NCBI GenBank assembly: GCA_004356685.1
Contig: SMWS01000036.1
Location: 1 to 17,850 of the forward strand
Direction: 5' to 3'
Length of the DNA stretch: 17,850 bases
Source: Deltaproteobacteria bacterium
Lineage (GTDB): Bacteria; Desulfobacterota_D; UBA1144; Nemesobacterales; N074bin48
Numbering within the stretch: position 1 is the first letter of the stretch; each line of letters starts with the position of its first letter. This document shows, piece by piece, positions 7,011 through 15,751 of this stretch. The notes beneath the pieces are model-generated. The model was not told the DNA's origin. It saw nothing but the letters and a program-made list of their open reading frames with translations, and searched no databases. The position numbers and the translations under genes were made by a program.

Positions 7011-7098
7011 TTTGAAAGTAAGGCAGGTTAAAAGTAGCTTAGAATCTTTAGTTAAGCCCTGATATACTATTATATAAAAATACTTATACCCCTTTTAA

Positions 7099-8802
7099 AT
7101 GAAAACAAGCTGGATTTTACAAAAAGAAAATCAAAAATTAAGTGAGAAAATAAGTAAATCTTTAAATATTTCTCCAATAACTGCCCAACTGCTAATAAAC
7201 AGAGGAATAAATACAGTAGAAGAGGCGCATCAGTTTTTAAACTCCAGTCTTTTTGACCTACCCTCTCCTTTTCTCATGAGCGGAATGGACAAGGCAGTAC
7301 AAAGAATTATCAAAGCAATAGAAAACATGGAAAAGATTGGAATTTATGGTGACTATGATGTAGATGGAGTTACATCAACGGCACTGTTGTACAACTTTTT
7401 AAAAGAACTGGGCGGCAGGGTTACCTATTACAATCCAGATAGATTTACAGAGGGTTATGGCGTCAATATAGAGGCTATAAAAAAGCTAAACGATCAAGGA
7501 GTTAAGCTTATTATTTCAGGTGACTGCGGAATCACAGCAGTAGATGAAGTAGAAAAGGCAAAGGAATTTGGTATTGATTTTATAATAACAGATCATCACA
7601 AGCCGCCCGAGGAAATTCCAAAAGCAATTGCTGTTCTTAATCCCCAGCTAAGTGATTGCAGCTACCCTGGCAAAGAAATAACAGGAGTTGGAGTGATATT
7701 CAACCTTGCTCTTGCACTGAGAAGAACGCTCAGGGAAACAGGATTTTTCGAGGGTAAAGAACCAAACCTGGGAGCATACCTTGATTTAGTTGCACTTGGC
7801 ACGGTTGCTGACTGCGGATCGATAACTAACGTAAACAGGATTTTAGTAAAAGAAGGCCTTAAAAGAATGACCACGCCAAAAAGGCTGGGACTTATAGCGC
7901 TAAAAGAAGCCAGCGGCATTACAGGTGATGTTAGTTCATTTGATATAGGCTACCGGCTTGGACCAAGAATTAACGCCTCTGGAAGATTAAATACTGCAAA
8001 GCAAGCTGTAGAACTATTTATTTCAAACGACCCTAAATCTGCAAAAGAGCTTGCTTTGGGGCTTAACAGAGAAAACTCGAACCGGCAGGGTATAGAGGCC
8101 AATATATTAGAACAAGCTTTTTCAATGATAGATTCTGAGCCACTGTTTAAAGAATCTAATTCAATAGTCCTAGCCTCAAAAAACTGGCACCAGGGTGTAA
8201 TAGGCATTGTTGCCTCCAGAATTGTAGACAAATACTTAAAACCAACCTTTCTTATAGCAGTTAATGACAGTGGTATGGGGAAGGGCTCTGGCAGGAGCCT
8301 TGAAGGAATAAACATCTATACAGCGCTTGCTGAGTGTAGTGAATTATTTGAGGAATTTGGCGGTCATGATCTAGCAGCAGGCATAACCATTAAACAGCAC
8401 AATATTGAAGAATTTAGAGTTAAATTCGATAAAGCGCTTGAGGGATTTAAAGATAAATATATAAGGAAAATAAAGGTGGATGGGTTATTGGACGTTAACA
8501 ATCTCAGTAAAGAACTAATTTCGGAATTCGGCAACCTGGCTCCCTACGGAATTGGAAACCCCGAGCCTGTATTCCTATCAACGTCCTTAGAGATAGTGGG
8601 CACGAAGATGTTCAAGGAAAAACATCTAAGTTTAAAACTCAAAAATGGCACAAAAACTTATGATGCAGTATGGTTTAACTCTAAGCTGGAATTAGAACCA
8701 AAAAATAAGATCGATATTATTTTCACTCCTGAAATAAATACATGGAATGGGAGCAATAATATAAGGCTTAGAATCATTGATGCAGATAAGCATGATATTT
8801 AG
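7099..8802 (+). CDS. recJ: Single-stranded-DNA-specific exonuclease RecJ
   Basis: RecJ degrades single-stranded DNA 5' to 3' in recombination and mismatch repair. The DHH phosphoesterase motifs appear in order: GDYDVDGVTS (84-93), DCGI (142-145), ITDHH (163-167), VADCGS with Asp238, and the GPRINASGRLN segment (288-298). The DHHA1 domain holds the GKGSGRS and GGHDLAAG (421-428) motifs, and the C-terminal OB-fold region starts near APYGIGNPEPVF (481-492). At 567 residues it is close to the usual 560-580, so it is complete. All metal-binding Asp/His residues are kept. The ATG at 7099 has no strong ribosome binding site. There are 88 bases between aroQ and recJ, and 134 from the recJ stop to the lgt start, so recJ may be transcribed on its own. 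Confidence 0.95.
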   Translation: MKTSWILQKENQKLSEKISKSLNISPITAQLLINRGINTVEEAHQFLNSSLFDLPSPFLMSGMDKAVQRIIKAIENMEKIGIYGDYDVDGVTSTALLYNFLKELGGRVTYYNPDRFTEGYGVNIEAIKKLNDQGVKLIISGDCGITAVDEVEKAKEFGIDFIITDHHKPPEEIPKAIAVLNPQLSDCSYPGKEITGVGVIFNLALALRRTLRETGFFEGKEPNLGAYLDLVALGTVADCGSITNVNRILVKEGLKRMTTPKRLGLIALKEASGITGDVSSFDIGYRLGPRINASGRLNTAKQAVELFISNDPKSAKELALGLNRENSNRQGIEANILEQAFSMIDSEPLFKESNSIVLASKNWHQGVIGIVASRIVDKYLKPTFLIAVNDSGMGKGSGRSLEGINIYTALAECSELFEEFGGHDLAAGITIKQHNIEEFRVKFDKALEGFKDKYIRKIKVDGLLDVNNLSKELISEFGNLAPYGIGNPEPVFLSTSLEIVGTKMFKEKHLSLKLKNGTKTYDAVWFNSKLELEPKNKIDIIFTPEINTWNGSNNIRLRIIDADKHDI

Positions 8803-8936
8803 AGTAAATGGCCGCCGGTAAAATCAATATAAATAAGCTAAAATTCTAATCAACATTTCTAAAGGTTATTGAAATATAATTTATACTGGTCATCTTTTTA
8901 GACTAACAAACTAACTAATATCATTTGAGGGGAAAC

Positions 8937-9698
8937 ATGTATCCGGATCTTATTCAAATAGGAAGTGTAACTGTTTCGTCATACTCTGTAATGGTGACTA
9001 TAGCGTATCTTATAGGATATATATTCCTGGGTTTAGAAGTTAAGAGAAAAGGATTGGACGACTCTTTGGCTGACTGGGTACTGCTTGCTATACTTTTTGG
9101 CGGACTCGGAGGAGCTAAAATATTTTTTTTAATTCAAAATGTAACATTTTCTGAATTTTTTAATGAACCCCTTAGATTCTTATCATCAGGTTTAACATTC
9201 TTGGGAGGTCTATTCGCTGCTTCATTCCTGATATTTCTTGTAGGTATATGGAAAAAAACAAGTTTCTGGACGCTTACCGATTGTGCTGCGCCGGCTTTAA
9301 TACTGGCATATGGAATTGGAAGAATAGGGTGTTTGCTTGTAGGCGACGACTATGGAACACCTACAACTGTTCCCTGGGCTTTATCATTTCCAGGTGGCTC
9401 ACCTCCAACAACTGAAAGTGTACACCCCACTCAAATATATGACACAATAATCATGTCATTTGTTTTTCTATTGCTTTGGGGCATTAGAAAATATAACTTT
9501 CCCTCTGGGTGGATGTTTTCATTAATGCTTATGATTTTAGGTTTCCAAAGATTCTTTATAGAGTTTATAAGAAGCACTACTCCAAGCTTTATTGACGGGT
9601 TTTCTCAGGCTCAGCTTATCTCTATTGCAATATTTGTTCTTGGAGCATCAAACTTACTGAGATTAAAATTCCTGCAAAACAAACCAGCCTTAACATAA
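8937..9698 (+). CDS. lgt: Prolipoprotein diacylglyceryl transferase (divergent Lgt subfamily)
   Basis: Lgt transfers diacylglycerol from phosphatidylglycerol to the lipobox Cys of prelipoproteins in the inner membrane. The 253-residue protein has about seven hydrophobic spans. Family features are the SGLTFLGGL segment (84-92), GRIGCLLVGDDYG (128-140), PWALSFPGG with SVHPTQIYD (161-169), and RFFIEFIR (205-212). Two positions differ from E. coli. The HGG motif reads LGG, so the His reported as essential (E. coli His103) is Leu89. The GRIGN Asn is Cys132. GRIGC variants occur in other bacteria, so this may be a recognised subfamily. I start at ATG 8937, six bases after GAGG. The TTG at 8925 would overlap that site. 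It opens the run lgt-trkA-trkH-ribF-aroE. Confidence 0.88.
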   Translation: MYPDLIQIGSVTVSSYSVMVTIAYLIGYIFLGLEVKRKGLDDSLADWVLLAILFGGLGGAKIFFLIQNVTFSEFFNEPLRFLSSGLTFLGGLFAASFLIFLVGIWKKTSFWTLTDCAAPALILAYGIGRIGCLLVGDDYGTPTTVPWALSFPGGSPPTTESVHPTQIYDTIIMSFVFLLLWGIRKYNFPSGWMFSLMLMILGFQRFFIEFIRSTTPSFIDGFSQAQLISIAIFVLGASNLLRLKFLQNKPALT

Positions 9699-9712
9699 CA
9701 AAATTATAGATT

Positions 9713-11035
9713 ATGCGCATAGTAATAATTGGATCAGGGGAAGTAGGAACATTTCTTGCCAGCAACCTTTCAGATGAACATGACATTGTTATAATTGAAA
9801 AAGACAAACATCGGATTGAATATGCAAAAGAACACTTAGACGCCCTTGTTATTCATGGTGAAGGAGATAACCCCAATGTTCTGAAACAGGCAGAAATTGA
9901 AAAAGCCGATATAATGCTTGCAGTTTCTGGCAATGACAGGACCAACATACTGGCCTCGATCATTTCTCATACAATAGGCATAGAAAAAATTATTGCAAGA
10001 ATAAGAGATCCCGATTATTTTGAATACCCTCAGGCAATCCAGATACCACAAATTACAGTAGTTAACTCCGGGATGCTGGTAGCTGAAAAAATAGCGAATC
10101 TTATAAGCACTCCTTTTGCATGGAAAACAGAGACTCTAGCTTCTGGGAAAATCCAAATGCTTAAGCTTAGGATAGAAGATAATTCTCCAATCGAAGGAAA
10201 AAAACTCTCTGAAATGGATCCGCCTCAGGCCTGGATTTTTGTAGCAATTTCTAGAAATGGGGAAATATCAATACCGACGGGAGATACGAGGCTTAAGAAA
10301 GGCGATTATGTATTTGCATTGGGCATACCAAGTATCTCTGACAAATTAGAAGCACTGCTTGGCGTAAAAAGAGAAAAAGTAGATTTAGCTATTATCTCAG
10401 GAGGAGGGAGAGTAGGGAGAAGGGTTGCAAAAACCCTTTTAGAAAGTGATATAGAAGTGAGGGTGATTGAAAATGATCATGAAAGAGCAGAAATAATTGC
10501 GGAGGAACTGCCCGACGTAATGGTTTTCGATGGAGATGCTACAAACAAAGAAATACTAAAAGAAGCCGGAGCAGCCTCTGCAGATTATTATATAGCGCTT
10601 ACAGGAAATGATGAAAAAAACATTTTAAGCGCACTTCTTGCTAAAAATCTTGGCACAAAGAGATCAACAGTCTTATATACAAAGCCTGATTACATAGATT
10701 TAATCGAATCTATAGGAGTAGACAGGGCTATAAGCGTAAGGCTTTCAACTGCAAATGAAATTCTCAGCATGCTCCATCTAAAGGGTGTGGCTCACATAGC
10801 GCTTATTGAAGAAGGAAAAGCCGAAATATTAGAATTTATGATACACGAAAAAACAAAAATACTGGGTATACCTCTTCACAAGGCAGGATTTCCCAAAGAT
10901 TCTATAGTAGGAATTGTTGTGAGGGGAAATGAAATAATAATTCCCAAGGGCAGCTATGTATCTGAAATAGGGGATAGGCTAATTATTTTTTCTCTACCCG
11001 GGGCTGTAAAAACCGTAGAAAACATCTTATCATAG
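9713..11035 (+). CDS. trkA: Trk potassium uptake, NAD-binding gating subunit TrkA
   Basis: TrkA is the peripheral cytoplasmic subunit that binds nucleotide and gates the TrkH channel. The 440-residue product is a tandem duplication, as in typical long TrkA. RCK domain 1 has GSGEVG (7-12) with acidic Glu29, and its TrkA-C half lies about 140-215. RCK domain 2 has GGGRVG (230-235) with Glu253, and its TrkA-C half lies about 360-440. AVSGNDRTN (70-78) and IALTGNDEKN (294-303) are the equivalent nucleotide-loop segments of the two copies. There are 14 bases between the lgt stop and the start ATG, which has no obvious ribosome binding site. The stop codon TAG overlaps the GTG start of trkH by one base, so expression of the two subunits is probably coupled. 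Confidence 0.95.
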   Translation: MRIVIIGSGEVGTFLASNLSDEHDIVIIEKDKHRIEYAKEHLDALVIHGEGDNPNVLKQAEIEKADIMLAVSGNDRTNILASIISHTIGIEKIIARIRDPDYFEYPQAIQIPQITVVNSGMLVAEKIANLISTPFAWKTETLASGKIQMLKLRIEDNSPIEGKKLSEMDPPQAWIFVAISRNGEISIPTGDTRLKKGDYVFALGIPSISDKLEALLGVKREKVDLAIISGGGRVGRRVAKTLLESDIEVRVIENDHERAEIIAEELPDVMVFDGDATNKEILKEAGAASADYYIALTGNDEKNILSALLAKNLGTKRSTVLYTKPDYIDLIESIGVDRAISVRLSTANEILSMLHLKGVAHIALIEEGKAEILEFMIHEKTKILGIPLHKAGFPKDSIVGIVVRGNEIIIPKGSYVSEIGDRLIIFSLPGAVKTVENILS

Positions 11036-12486
11036 TGAACTTAAAACATTGTGTAAATATACTGGGCAAGTTCTTAAAACTCCTTGGACTTCTAATGCTC
11101 ATTCCATCCATTTGTTCTCTTATTTATAAAGAGGACGACCTCTATTCATTTTTAATTTCTGGAATCGTTACTTTTATTGTCGGACTTTGTGCAGAACAAA
11201 TAACTAAATCGGGCTCAAAGATTGATGAATTTAATAGAAAAGATGGTTTTTTCATCGCAAGCTTTTGCTGGATTTGCGCTATTGCTTTTGGCGCCCTGCC
11301 TTACTTAATATACGGCGTTTTTGGTAACCCCATAGACGCGTTTTTTGAATCCACAGCAGGGTTTACTACTACGGGAGCAAGCACCGTAGAAAACATTGAA
11401 ATACTTACTCATGGAATCTTATTTTGGAGAAGTTTTACGCAGTGGCTTGGCGGGATGGGAATACTAATTCTGGCAATTGCGATTTTACCCAAACTTTCTG
11501 TAGGTGGTATGCAGCTTATGAATCTGGAATCCCCGGGACCATCGGCTGAAAAATTAACCCCTCGTATAGCAGAAACGGCAAAATACTTATGGGCAATATA
11601 TTTATTTCTATCTTTTATCCTATTTATCATATTAAAATTATTAGGACTTCCTATTTTTGATTCAATAATTCATGTATTCAGTACTGTTTCCATAGGTGGT
11701 TTCTCAAATCAAAACCTTAGCATCGGCGCATACAACAGTGTTGCAGTGGAGTTTACTATCATTGCCTTTATGTTTATCTCAGGAATAAATTTTGCACTTT
11801 TATTTTGGCTTTCCAGAGGAAAGTTTAGAAAGTTATTTTCTAATCCTGAATTTAAAATTTATGTTTTTATCCTCCTTGCAAGCGTAACTTTAGTAACAAT
11901 AGATCTGTTCACATATATGATTCCAAGCCTCTTCGATGCGTTTAGATATTCAGCCTTTAATGTAATCTCCATATCAACTACTACGGGATTTACAACTACA
12001 GACTATGACACATGGCCCGTATTTTCCAAATGGCTATTAATAATATTAATGTTTATTGGAGGCTGCAGCGGGTCTACGGCAGGGTCTATAAAAGTAATGA
12101 GAATTGTTATCCTGGTTAAACATGCTTTTAGAGAAATAAAAAAGAATATTTATCCAAACGCTGTTCTGCCTATCAGATTTGGTAAAAACGTTTTAGAAGA
12201 CAATATAGTTTCGAGTATTATTAATTTCTTTATAATATATATCTTTATATTTACTCTCTCTACAATAATTTTAACTCTTGATGATGTTTCAATTATTACC
12301 GCATTTAGCGCATGTGCGGCTACTATTGGCAACGTAGGACCAGGGATGGAGCTTGTAGGGCCCTCCGGCAATTACGCCGCTCTTTCAAATTTAAGTAAGA
12401 TCGTCCTTTCATTTCTTATGATAATTGGCAGACTAGAACTTTTTGCAATCCTTGTTATATTTACTCCCTCATTCTGGAAAAATTAG
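11035..12486 (+). CDS. trkH: Trk potassium uptake channel subunit TrkH
   Basis: TrkH is the membrane pore of the Trk system. The 483-residue protein carries four pore-loop repeats, each with a filter Gly: TTTGAST (111-117), STVSIGGFS (216-224), STTTGFTTT (314-322) and ATIGNVGPG (429-437). Other family marks are WLGGMGI (137-143), GGCSGSTAGSIK (342-353) and IIGRLELF (463-470). The hydrophobic profile fits the eight-helix plus pore-loop core. The GTG start at 11035 shares its G with the trkA stop codon TAG, and translation through the trkA terminator is likely. The next gene, ribF, starts two bases after the stop. Length is normal. The conserved filter glycines support a K+ or Na+/K+ route, but selectivity cannot be read from the sequence. 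Confidence 0.96.
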   Translation: MNLKHCVNILGKFLKLLGLLMLIPSICSLIYKEDDLYSFLISGIVTFIVGLCAEQITKSGSKIDEFNRKDGFFIASFCWICAIAFGALPYLIYGVFGNPIDAFFESTAGFTTTGASTVENIEILTHGILFWRSFTQWLGGMGILILAIAILPKLSVGGMQLMNLESPGPSAEKLTPRIAETAKYLWAIYLFLSFILFIILKLLGLPIFDSIIHVFSTVSIGGFSNQNLSIGAYNSVAVEFTIIAFMFISGINFALLFWLSRGKFRKLFSNPEFKIYVFILLASVTLVTIDLFTYMIPSLFDAFRYSAFNVISISTTTGFTTTDYDTWPVFSKWLLIILMFIGGCSGSTAGSIKVMRIVILVKHAFREIKKNIYPNAVLPIRFGKNVLEDNIVSSIINFFIIYIFIFTLSTIILTLDDVSIITAFSACAATIGNVGPGMELVGPSGNYAALSNLSKIVLSFLMIIGRLELFAILVIFTPSFWKN

Positions 12487-12488
12487 AC

Positions 12489-13415
12489 ATGGAATTACTA
12501 ATCGATCCCAAAGAAAATATAGGCAGGCAGGTATGCGCCACAATAGGAATCTTCGATGGAGTTCATCTGGGACATATATCTATAATTGATCAGGTTAAAA
12601 AAGAAGCAGGCAAAAGCGGTTTGTCTTCATGTGTAATTACATTCAATCCTCACCCTCAGCAAGTATTAACAGGAACAAAGCTTCCGTTTATAACCCCTTT
12701 TGAAAAAAGGGTAAGATTATTTGAAAAGGAAGGATTAGACCTAACTGTTTGCTTTAGCTTCAACGAAGCTTTTTCGAAAATTACAGCCGAAAGTTTTATA
12801 AATGATACACTAGTAAACATACTCAATATAAAAAAGATGTTTGTAGGGCCCGATTTTGTATTTGGTAAAAACAGAAGCGGCAATTCGGAGCTTCTTAAAA
12901 AGATGGGAAATGAGCTGGGATTTGAGACTACTATAGTAAAACCTATAACTAACCGAAGTGATATTATCAGCAGCACTACAATAAGAAAACTAATCCAAGA
13001 AGGGAAAATTAAAGAGGCAAATGCATACTTGGGCAGGAACTTTTGTTTAGAAGGCGTAATAATCGAGGGCGAAAAAAGAGGAAGAATACTAGGATTTCCA
13101 ACGGCTAACCTTAAAACAGACTGGGATTTGCTGCCTAAACCCGGCGTTTACATAACATTGTGCAAATTAGAAAACAGGGTCCATAAAAGTATAACAAATA
13201 TAGGTTTCAGACCCACATTTGGTAAAAACAGCCTGCTTATAGAATCTCATATTTTCGATTTTAATAATGAAGTTTATGGCAAAAACCTCGGAATTGAATT
13301 TTTAAACAGGCTTAGGGACGAAAAGAAGTTTGACGGAATTGATGAACTAAAAAAAGCAATTTCTGATGATATCATGACTGCAAATAAGTATTTTGATGAC
13401 AATTTAATCAGCTGA
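12489..13415 (+). CDS. ribF: Bifunctional riboflavin kinase / FAD synthetase
   Basis: RibF converts riboflavin to FMN and FMN to FAD in the cytoplasm. The 308-residue product contains both domains. The FAD-synthetase half has GIFDGVHLGH (20-29), FNPHP (52-56), VGPDFVFGKNRSGN (119-132) and SSTTIR (161-166). The riboflavin-kinase half has GRILGFPTANL (198-208), NIGFRPTFG (237-245) and the catalytic-type Glu252 in LLIESHIFDF. All motifs are conserved, so the protein looks functional. It starts two bases after trkH and ends seven bases before aroE, so co-transcription with both is likely. FAD/FMN supply would matter to the nitroreductase-like flavoprotein nearby, but that link is only suggestive. 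Confidence 0.95.
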   Translation: MELLIDPKENIGRQVCATIGIFDGVHLGHISIIDQVKKEAGKSGLSSCVITFNPHPQQVLTGTKLPFITPFEKRVRLFEKEGLDLTVCFSFNEAFSKITAESFINDTLVNILNIKKMFVGPDFVFGKNRSGNSELLKKMGNELGFETTIVKPITNRSDIISSTTIRKLIQEGKIKEANAYLGRNFCLEGVIIEGEKRGRILGFPTANLKTDWDLLPKPGVYITLCKLENRVHKSITNIGFRPTFGKNSLLIESHIFDFNNEVYGKNLGIEFLNRLRDEKKFDGIDELKKAISDDIMTANKYFDDNLIS

Positions 13416-13422
13416 TTTTATT

Positions 13423-14280
13423 ATGGATATAAGCTCATCTACTAAATTATACGGTATTTTTGGCCATCCAATAGGGCACAGCTTTTCTCCACCTATGCAT
13501 AATGCTGCATTCCAGAAACTCGGTCTCAACTGTGTTTATCTGGCTTTTGATATTCTTCCTCAAAATCTGAGTGCTGCTGTAAACTCAATCAGACAATTAA
13601 ACATACAGGGTATAAACGTAACAATTCCACATAAACAAGACATCATAAACTGCCTGGATGAAATATCTGATGAAGCAAAATACACGGGTGCCGTTAATAC
13701 GGTCAAAAATAATGACGGCAAACTTTTTGGTCATAACACCGATGTTGGCGGTTTTTTAAAAGACCTGGAAGTCGAATTGGGCATAAGAGAATTCAGTGAG
13801 ATATCAGCCTGCTTAATCGGCGCAGGCGGGGCGGCAAGAGCTGTGCTATCAGGTCTTTGCATAAGTGGAACAAAGAAAATCACTATAATTAACAGAACCA
13901 AAATCAAAGCTTTAGAACTTGCAAATTACTTTTTAAAACGATTCAGCAGTATTGAAATCAATTCTGCAGACCTTAAAGATCATAGTGAAATAAAAAAGTG
14001 CCTGGAAAACTCTAATTTACTTATCAATTCATCTTCTGCCGGCATGATTGGGCACGATCCGTTAAACATACCTCTGGAATCATTGCCAAAGAACTCATGT
14101 GTATATGATCTTGTTTATAATCCCAAGGAAACAGAGCTTATAAAACAGGCTAAATCTCTTGGACATAGATCGGCACCAGGTTTAGGAATGTTGCTCTATC
14201 AAGGCGCAGAAAGCTTTGAATACTGGACTAATAAAAAGGCGCCAATTGACGTTATGAAAAAAGCCTTGGGTAATAATTAG
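13423..14280 (+). CDS. aroE: Shikimate 5-dehydrogenase
   Basis: AroE reduces 3-dehydroshikimate to shikimate with NADPH, the step after AroQ. The 285-residue protein has the substrate-binding GHPIGHSFSPPMHNAAF (14-30), GINVTIPHK (63-71) with catalytic Lys71, GAVNTV (89-94), and GHNTDVGGF (103-111) with catalytic Asp107. The NADP Rossmann motif IGAGGAARA (132-140) is followed by NRT. The C-terminal APGLGMLLYQGAESF segment holds the family's conserved Gln. The NRTK ending of the dinucleotide-binding strand fits NADP preference. It closes the lgt-to-aroE run and converges on the nitroreductase-like gene, with 21 bases between the two stop codons. Confidence 0.96.
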   Translation: MDISSSTKLYGIFGHPIGHSFSPPMHNAAFQKLGLNCVYLAFDILPQNLSAAVNSIRQLNIQGINVTIPHKQDIINCLDEISDEAKYTGAVNTVKNNDGKLFGHNTDVGGFLKDLEVELGIREFSEISACLIGAGGAARAVLSGLCISGTKKITIINRTKIKALELANYFLKRFSSIEINSADLKDHSEIKKCLENSNLLINSSSAGMIGHDPLNIPLESLPKNSCVYDLVYNPKETELIKQAKSLGHRSAPGLGMLLYQGAESFEYWTNKKAPIDVMKKALGNN

Positions 14281-14306
14281 TATTCTTATTATTTTCCAAT
14301 ACTAAT
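14276..14306. terminator. Inverted repeat spanning both stop codons of convergent genes (possible bidirectional terminator)
   Basis: ATTAGTATT (14276-14284) and AATACTAAT (14298-14306) are perfect nine-base inverted copies around a 13-base loop. The left arm contains the aroE stop TAG, and the right arm contains the opposite gene's stop TAG. T-rich runs after the hairpin are weak on both strands, so termination strength is uncertain. Confidence 0.45.
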
Positions 14307-15615
14307 CCTTATCTTTAAAAGGGTCGGAAACATCTGGGTGCCACAGGTTAAAATGATTTTTACAGTTATCTGTATAAGCGCCCTCAGGATAATATTCATC
14401 ATAAAAATCCAAATCAAGATGGTGAGCCTGAACCATAAATCTCAAAAACATCGGATCTGAAAAAGCAGGAAACCTCCCGTAAGTATCATAAACATAGTTG
14501 CAAATATCTTTTACAACTTGTAGCTCTTCCTTGCTAGGTCTCTCAATTTCCTGCAATACCCCCTCAGGATTTTTGTATGGCATCTTATGGGATTCCCAGT
14601 TTGCCCATTTTAGGTCGTTAAGAGCTTCCACGGCTTCTCCCATATCCTTGTAATAAGGCGGACAAAAGGCATGAAACATATCGTCTTTGCCAACTGCAAC
14701 AGGATTGGGGTTTCCTGATTCCCCTTTAATCTCGGGTGTGATAAACCTAAATCCAAGACCTCTGTGAAAAGGAGTTCCTCCAAGCATAAACATGCTTGCA
14801 AATCCGCTGAAAAGCCATCCTCCGAGACCAAGAGTTTGTAGAGCTAACGCCATATTTTGACCCATAAATGCCTGCTCTGCTATATAACCGTTTGCAAACC
14901 TCAGTTCTGCTTCTATAAGCGGCATCCTCATGCCCTCGTTTAAAAATCCTTTCTTAAGCCAGGATGCGGTTCCAGGAGGTCTCATTCCATGAAGCTCATC
15001 TACGAAGTTAAATCGGTGGTCGGGGCGCATATAAAATAAATAGAGATTGATAATACAGGCAGATAAATCAGTGACGGGCATAAAAACTGAAGTACCGGGT
15101 TTATTTACATTCCACAGGTTATGTGCGGCAATACCGGGGGGTTTGCTAGGCAGATCAGCTCTTCCGTCATGAATTTTGATTTTTGACTCTCTAAACAATT
15201 CTACAATTTTATCAATTCTTTTTTCTTTACTTAATGCCTCAAGACCCCTAAAATCCTCGGGTTTTTTGTCATGCATTTTGATCATGTAGGTGCCTTCATC
15301 GTTTGTATAAAAAAGCTCTGTTCTATGAACATCTCCAAGAGCCGGGATAGTCTTGCTTGTAAACTGCATTTCAAGATCAAGACCCACATGTGGCGGAAAA
15401 TCAGAAAGATTAATCCCTTTTATACCAAGGCCTGTCCATACCAGTATTGCTTCTTCAACTTCGGATAGTGATACAGGCTCATGCTTAGATTTATATTTAA
15501 GAGGACCCTTGTCGATCTCCATTCCCAGTCCAAATCTTCTGGACCTTCTCTGAAAAACCGCATCATAAAAATTGTAGTTAACTGCAATGTCTAATCCCTC
15601 TGGATATTTTCCCAT
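14302..15615 (-). CDS. Long nitroreductase-like protein with His/Asp/Tyr-rich C-terminal region, function unknown
   Basis: The 437-residue product has no signal peptide. Two segments resemble the nitroreductase (flavin) fold. One is an N-terminal NFYDAVFQRRSRRFGLG (15-31), like the FMN-binding F..v..RRSvR start. The other is FMGQNMALALQTLGLGGW (250-267), like the family's 'a.qnl.Laa.alGLgs' helix. They lie about 220 residues apart, more than in standard 200-residue nitroreductases, so the core appears expanded. The C-terminal segment (about 372-427) holds YDTYGRFPAFSDPMFLRF and QAHHLDLDFYDEYY, rich in His, Asp and Tyr, and could bind metal. Activity and substrate are unknown. The ATG at 15615 has an AGAGGAA box ten bases upstream. 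The gene diverges from a chlorite dismutase-family gene 136 bases away and converges on aroE. Confidence 0.6.
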   Translation of the reverse strand: MGKYPEGLDIAVNYNFYDAVFQRRSRRFGLGMEIDKGPLKYKSKHEPVSLSEVEEAILVWTGLGIKGINLSDFPPHVGLDLEMQFTSKTIPALGDVHRTELFYTNDEGTYMIKMHDKKPEDFRGLEALSKEKRIDKIVELFRESKIKIHDGRADLPSKPPGIAAHNLWNVNKPGTSVFMPVTDLSACIINLYLFYMRPDHRFNFVDELHGMRPPGTASWLKKGFLNEGMRMPLIEAELRFANGYIAEQAFMGQNMALALQTLGLGGWLFSGFASMFMLGGTPFHRGLGFRFITPEIKGESGNPNPVAVGKDDMFHAFCPPYYKDMGEAVEALNDLKWANWESHKMPYKNPEGVLQEIERPSKEELQVVKDICNYVYDTYGRFPAFSDPMFLRFMVQAHHLDLDFYDEYYPEGAYTDNCKNHFNLWHPDVSDPFKDKD

Positions 15616-15713
15616 TTTAATATTTCCTCTTTCTAAATATTTTGGAACCTTAGTTTAGCAAATTAGCAACTTTAAAACAATTAGTTTATTTTATACAGAA
15701 AAATAAATCCTCA

Positions 15714-15721
15714 TGTAATAT
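15714..15721 (+). promoter_or_regulatory. Candidate extended -10 element for the chlorite dismutase-family gene
   Basis: TG followed by TAATAT lies 30 bases before the ATG at 15752, giving a leader of about 20-25 bases that includes the GAGGTGGG ribosome binding site. No good -35 is evident, which extended -10 promoters may lack. It is a weak call in AT-rich DNA. Confidence 0.3.
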
Positions 15722-15751
15722 AGATTAAAATTAATTTGAGGTGGGATTGAT

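Noticed and set aside
7011..7098. Promoter search before recJ (TTGAAA near 7011, TTATATA near 7073)
   Set aside because: The two boxes are far too widely spaced for one promoter, and AT-rich sequence yields many such matches.
9713..11035. TrkA tandem RCK halves as a gene fusion
   Set aside because: Two RCK domains in one chain is the normal architecture of long TrkA, so it is not unusual.
14610..14831. Open frame on the minus strand inside the nitroreductase-like gene
   Set aside because: It lies in another frame of a coherent 437-codon gene with family-like motifs and shows no protein features of its own.
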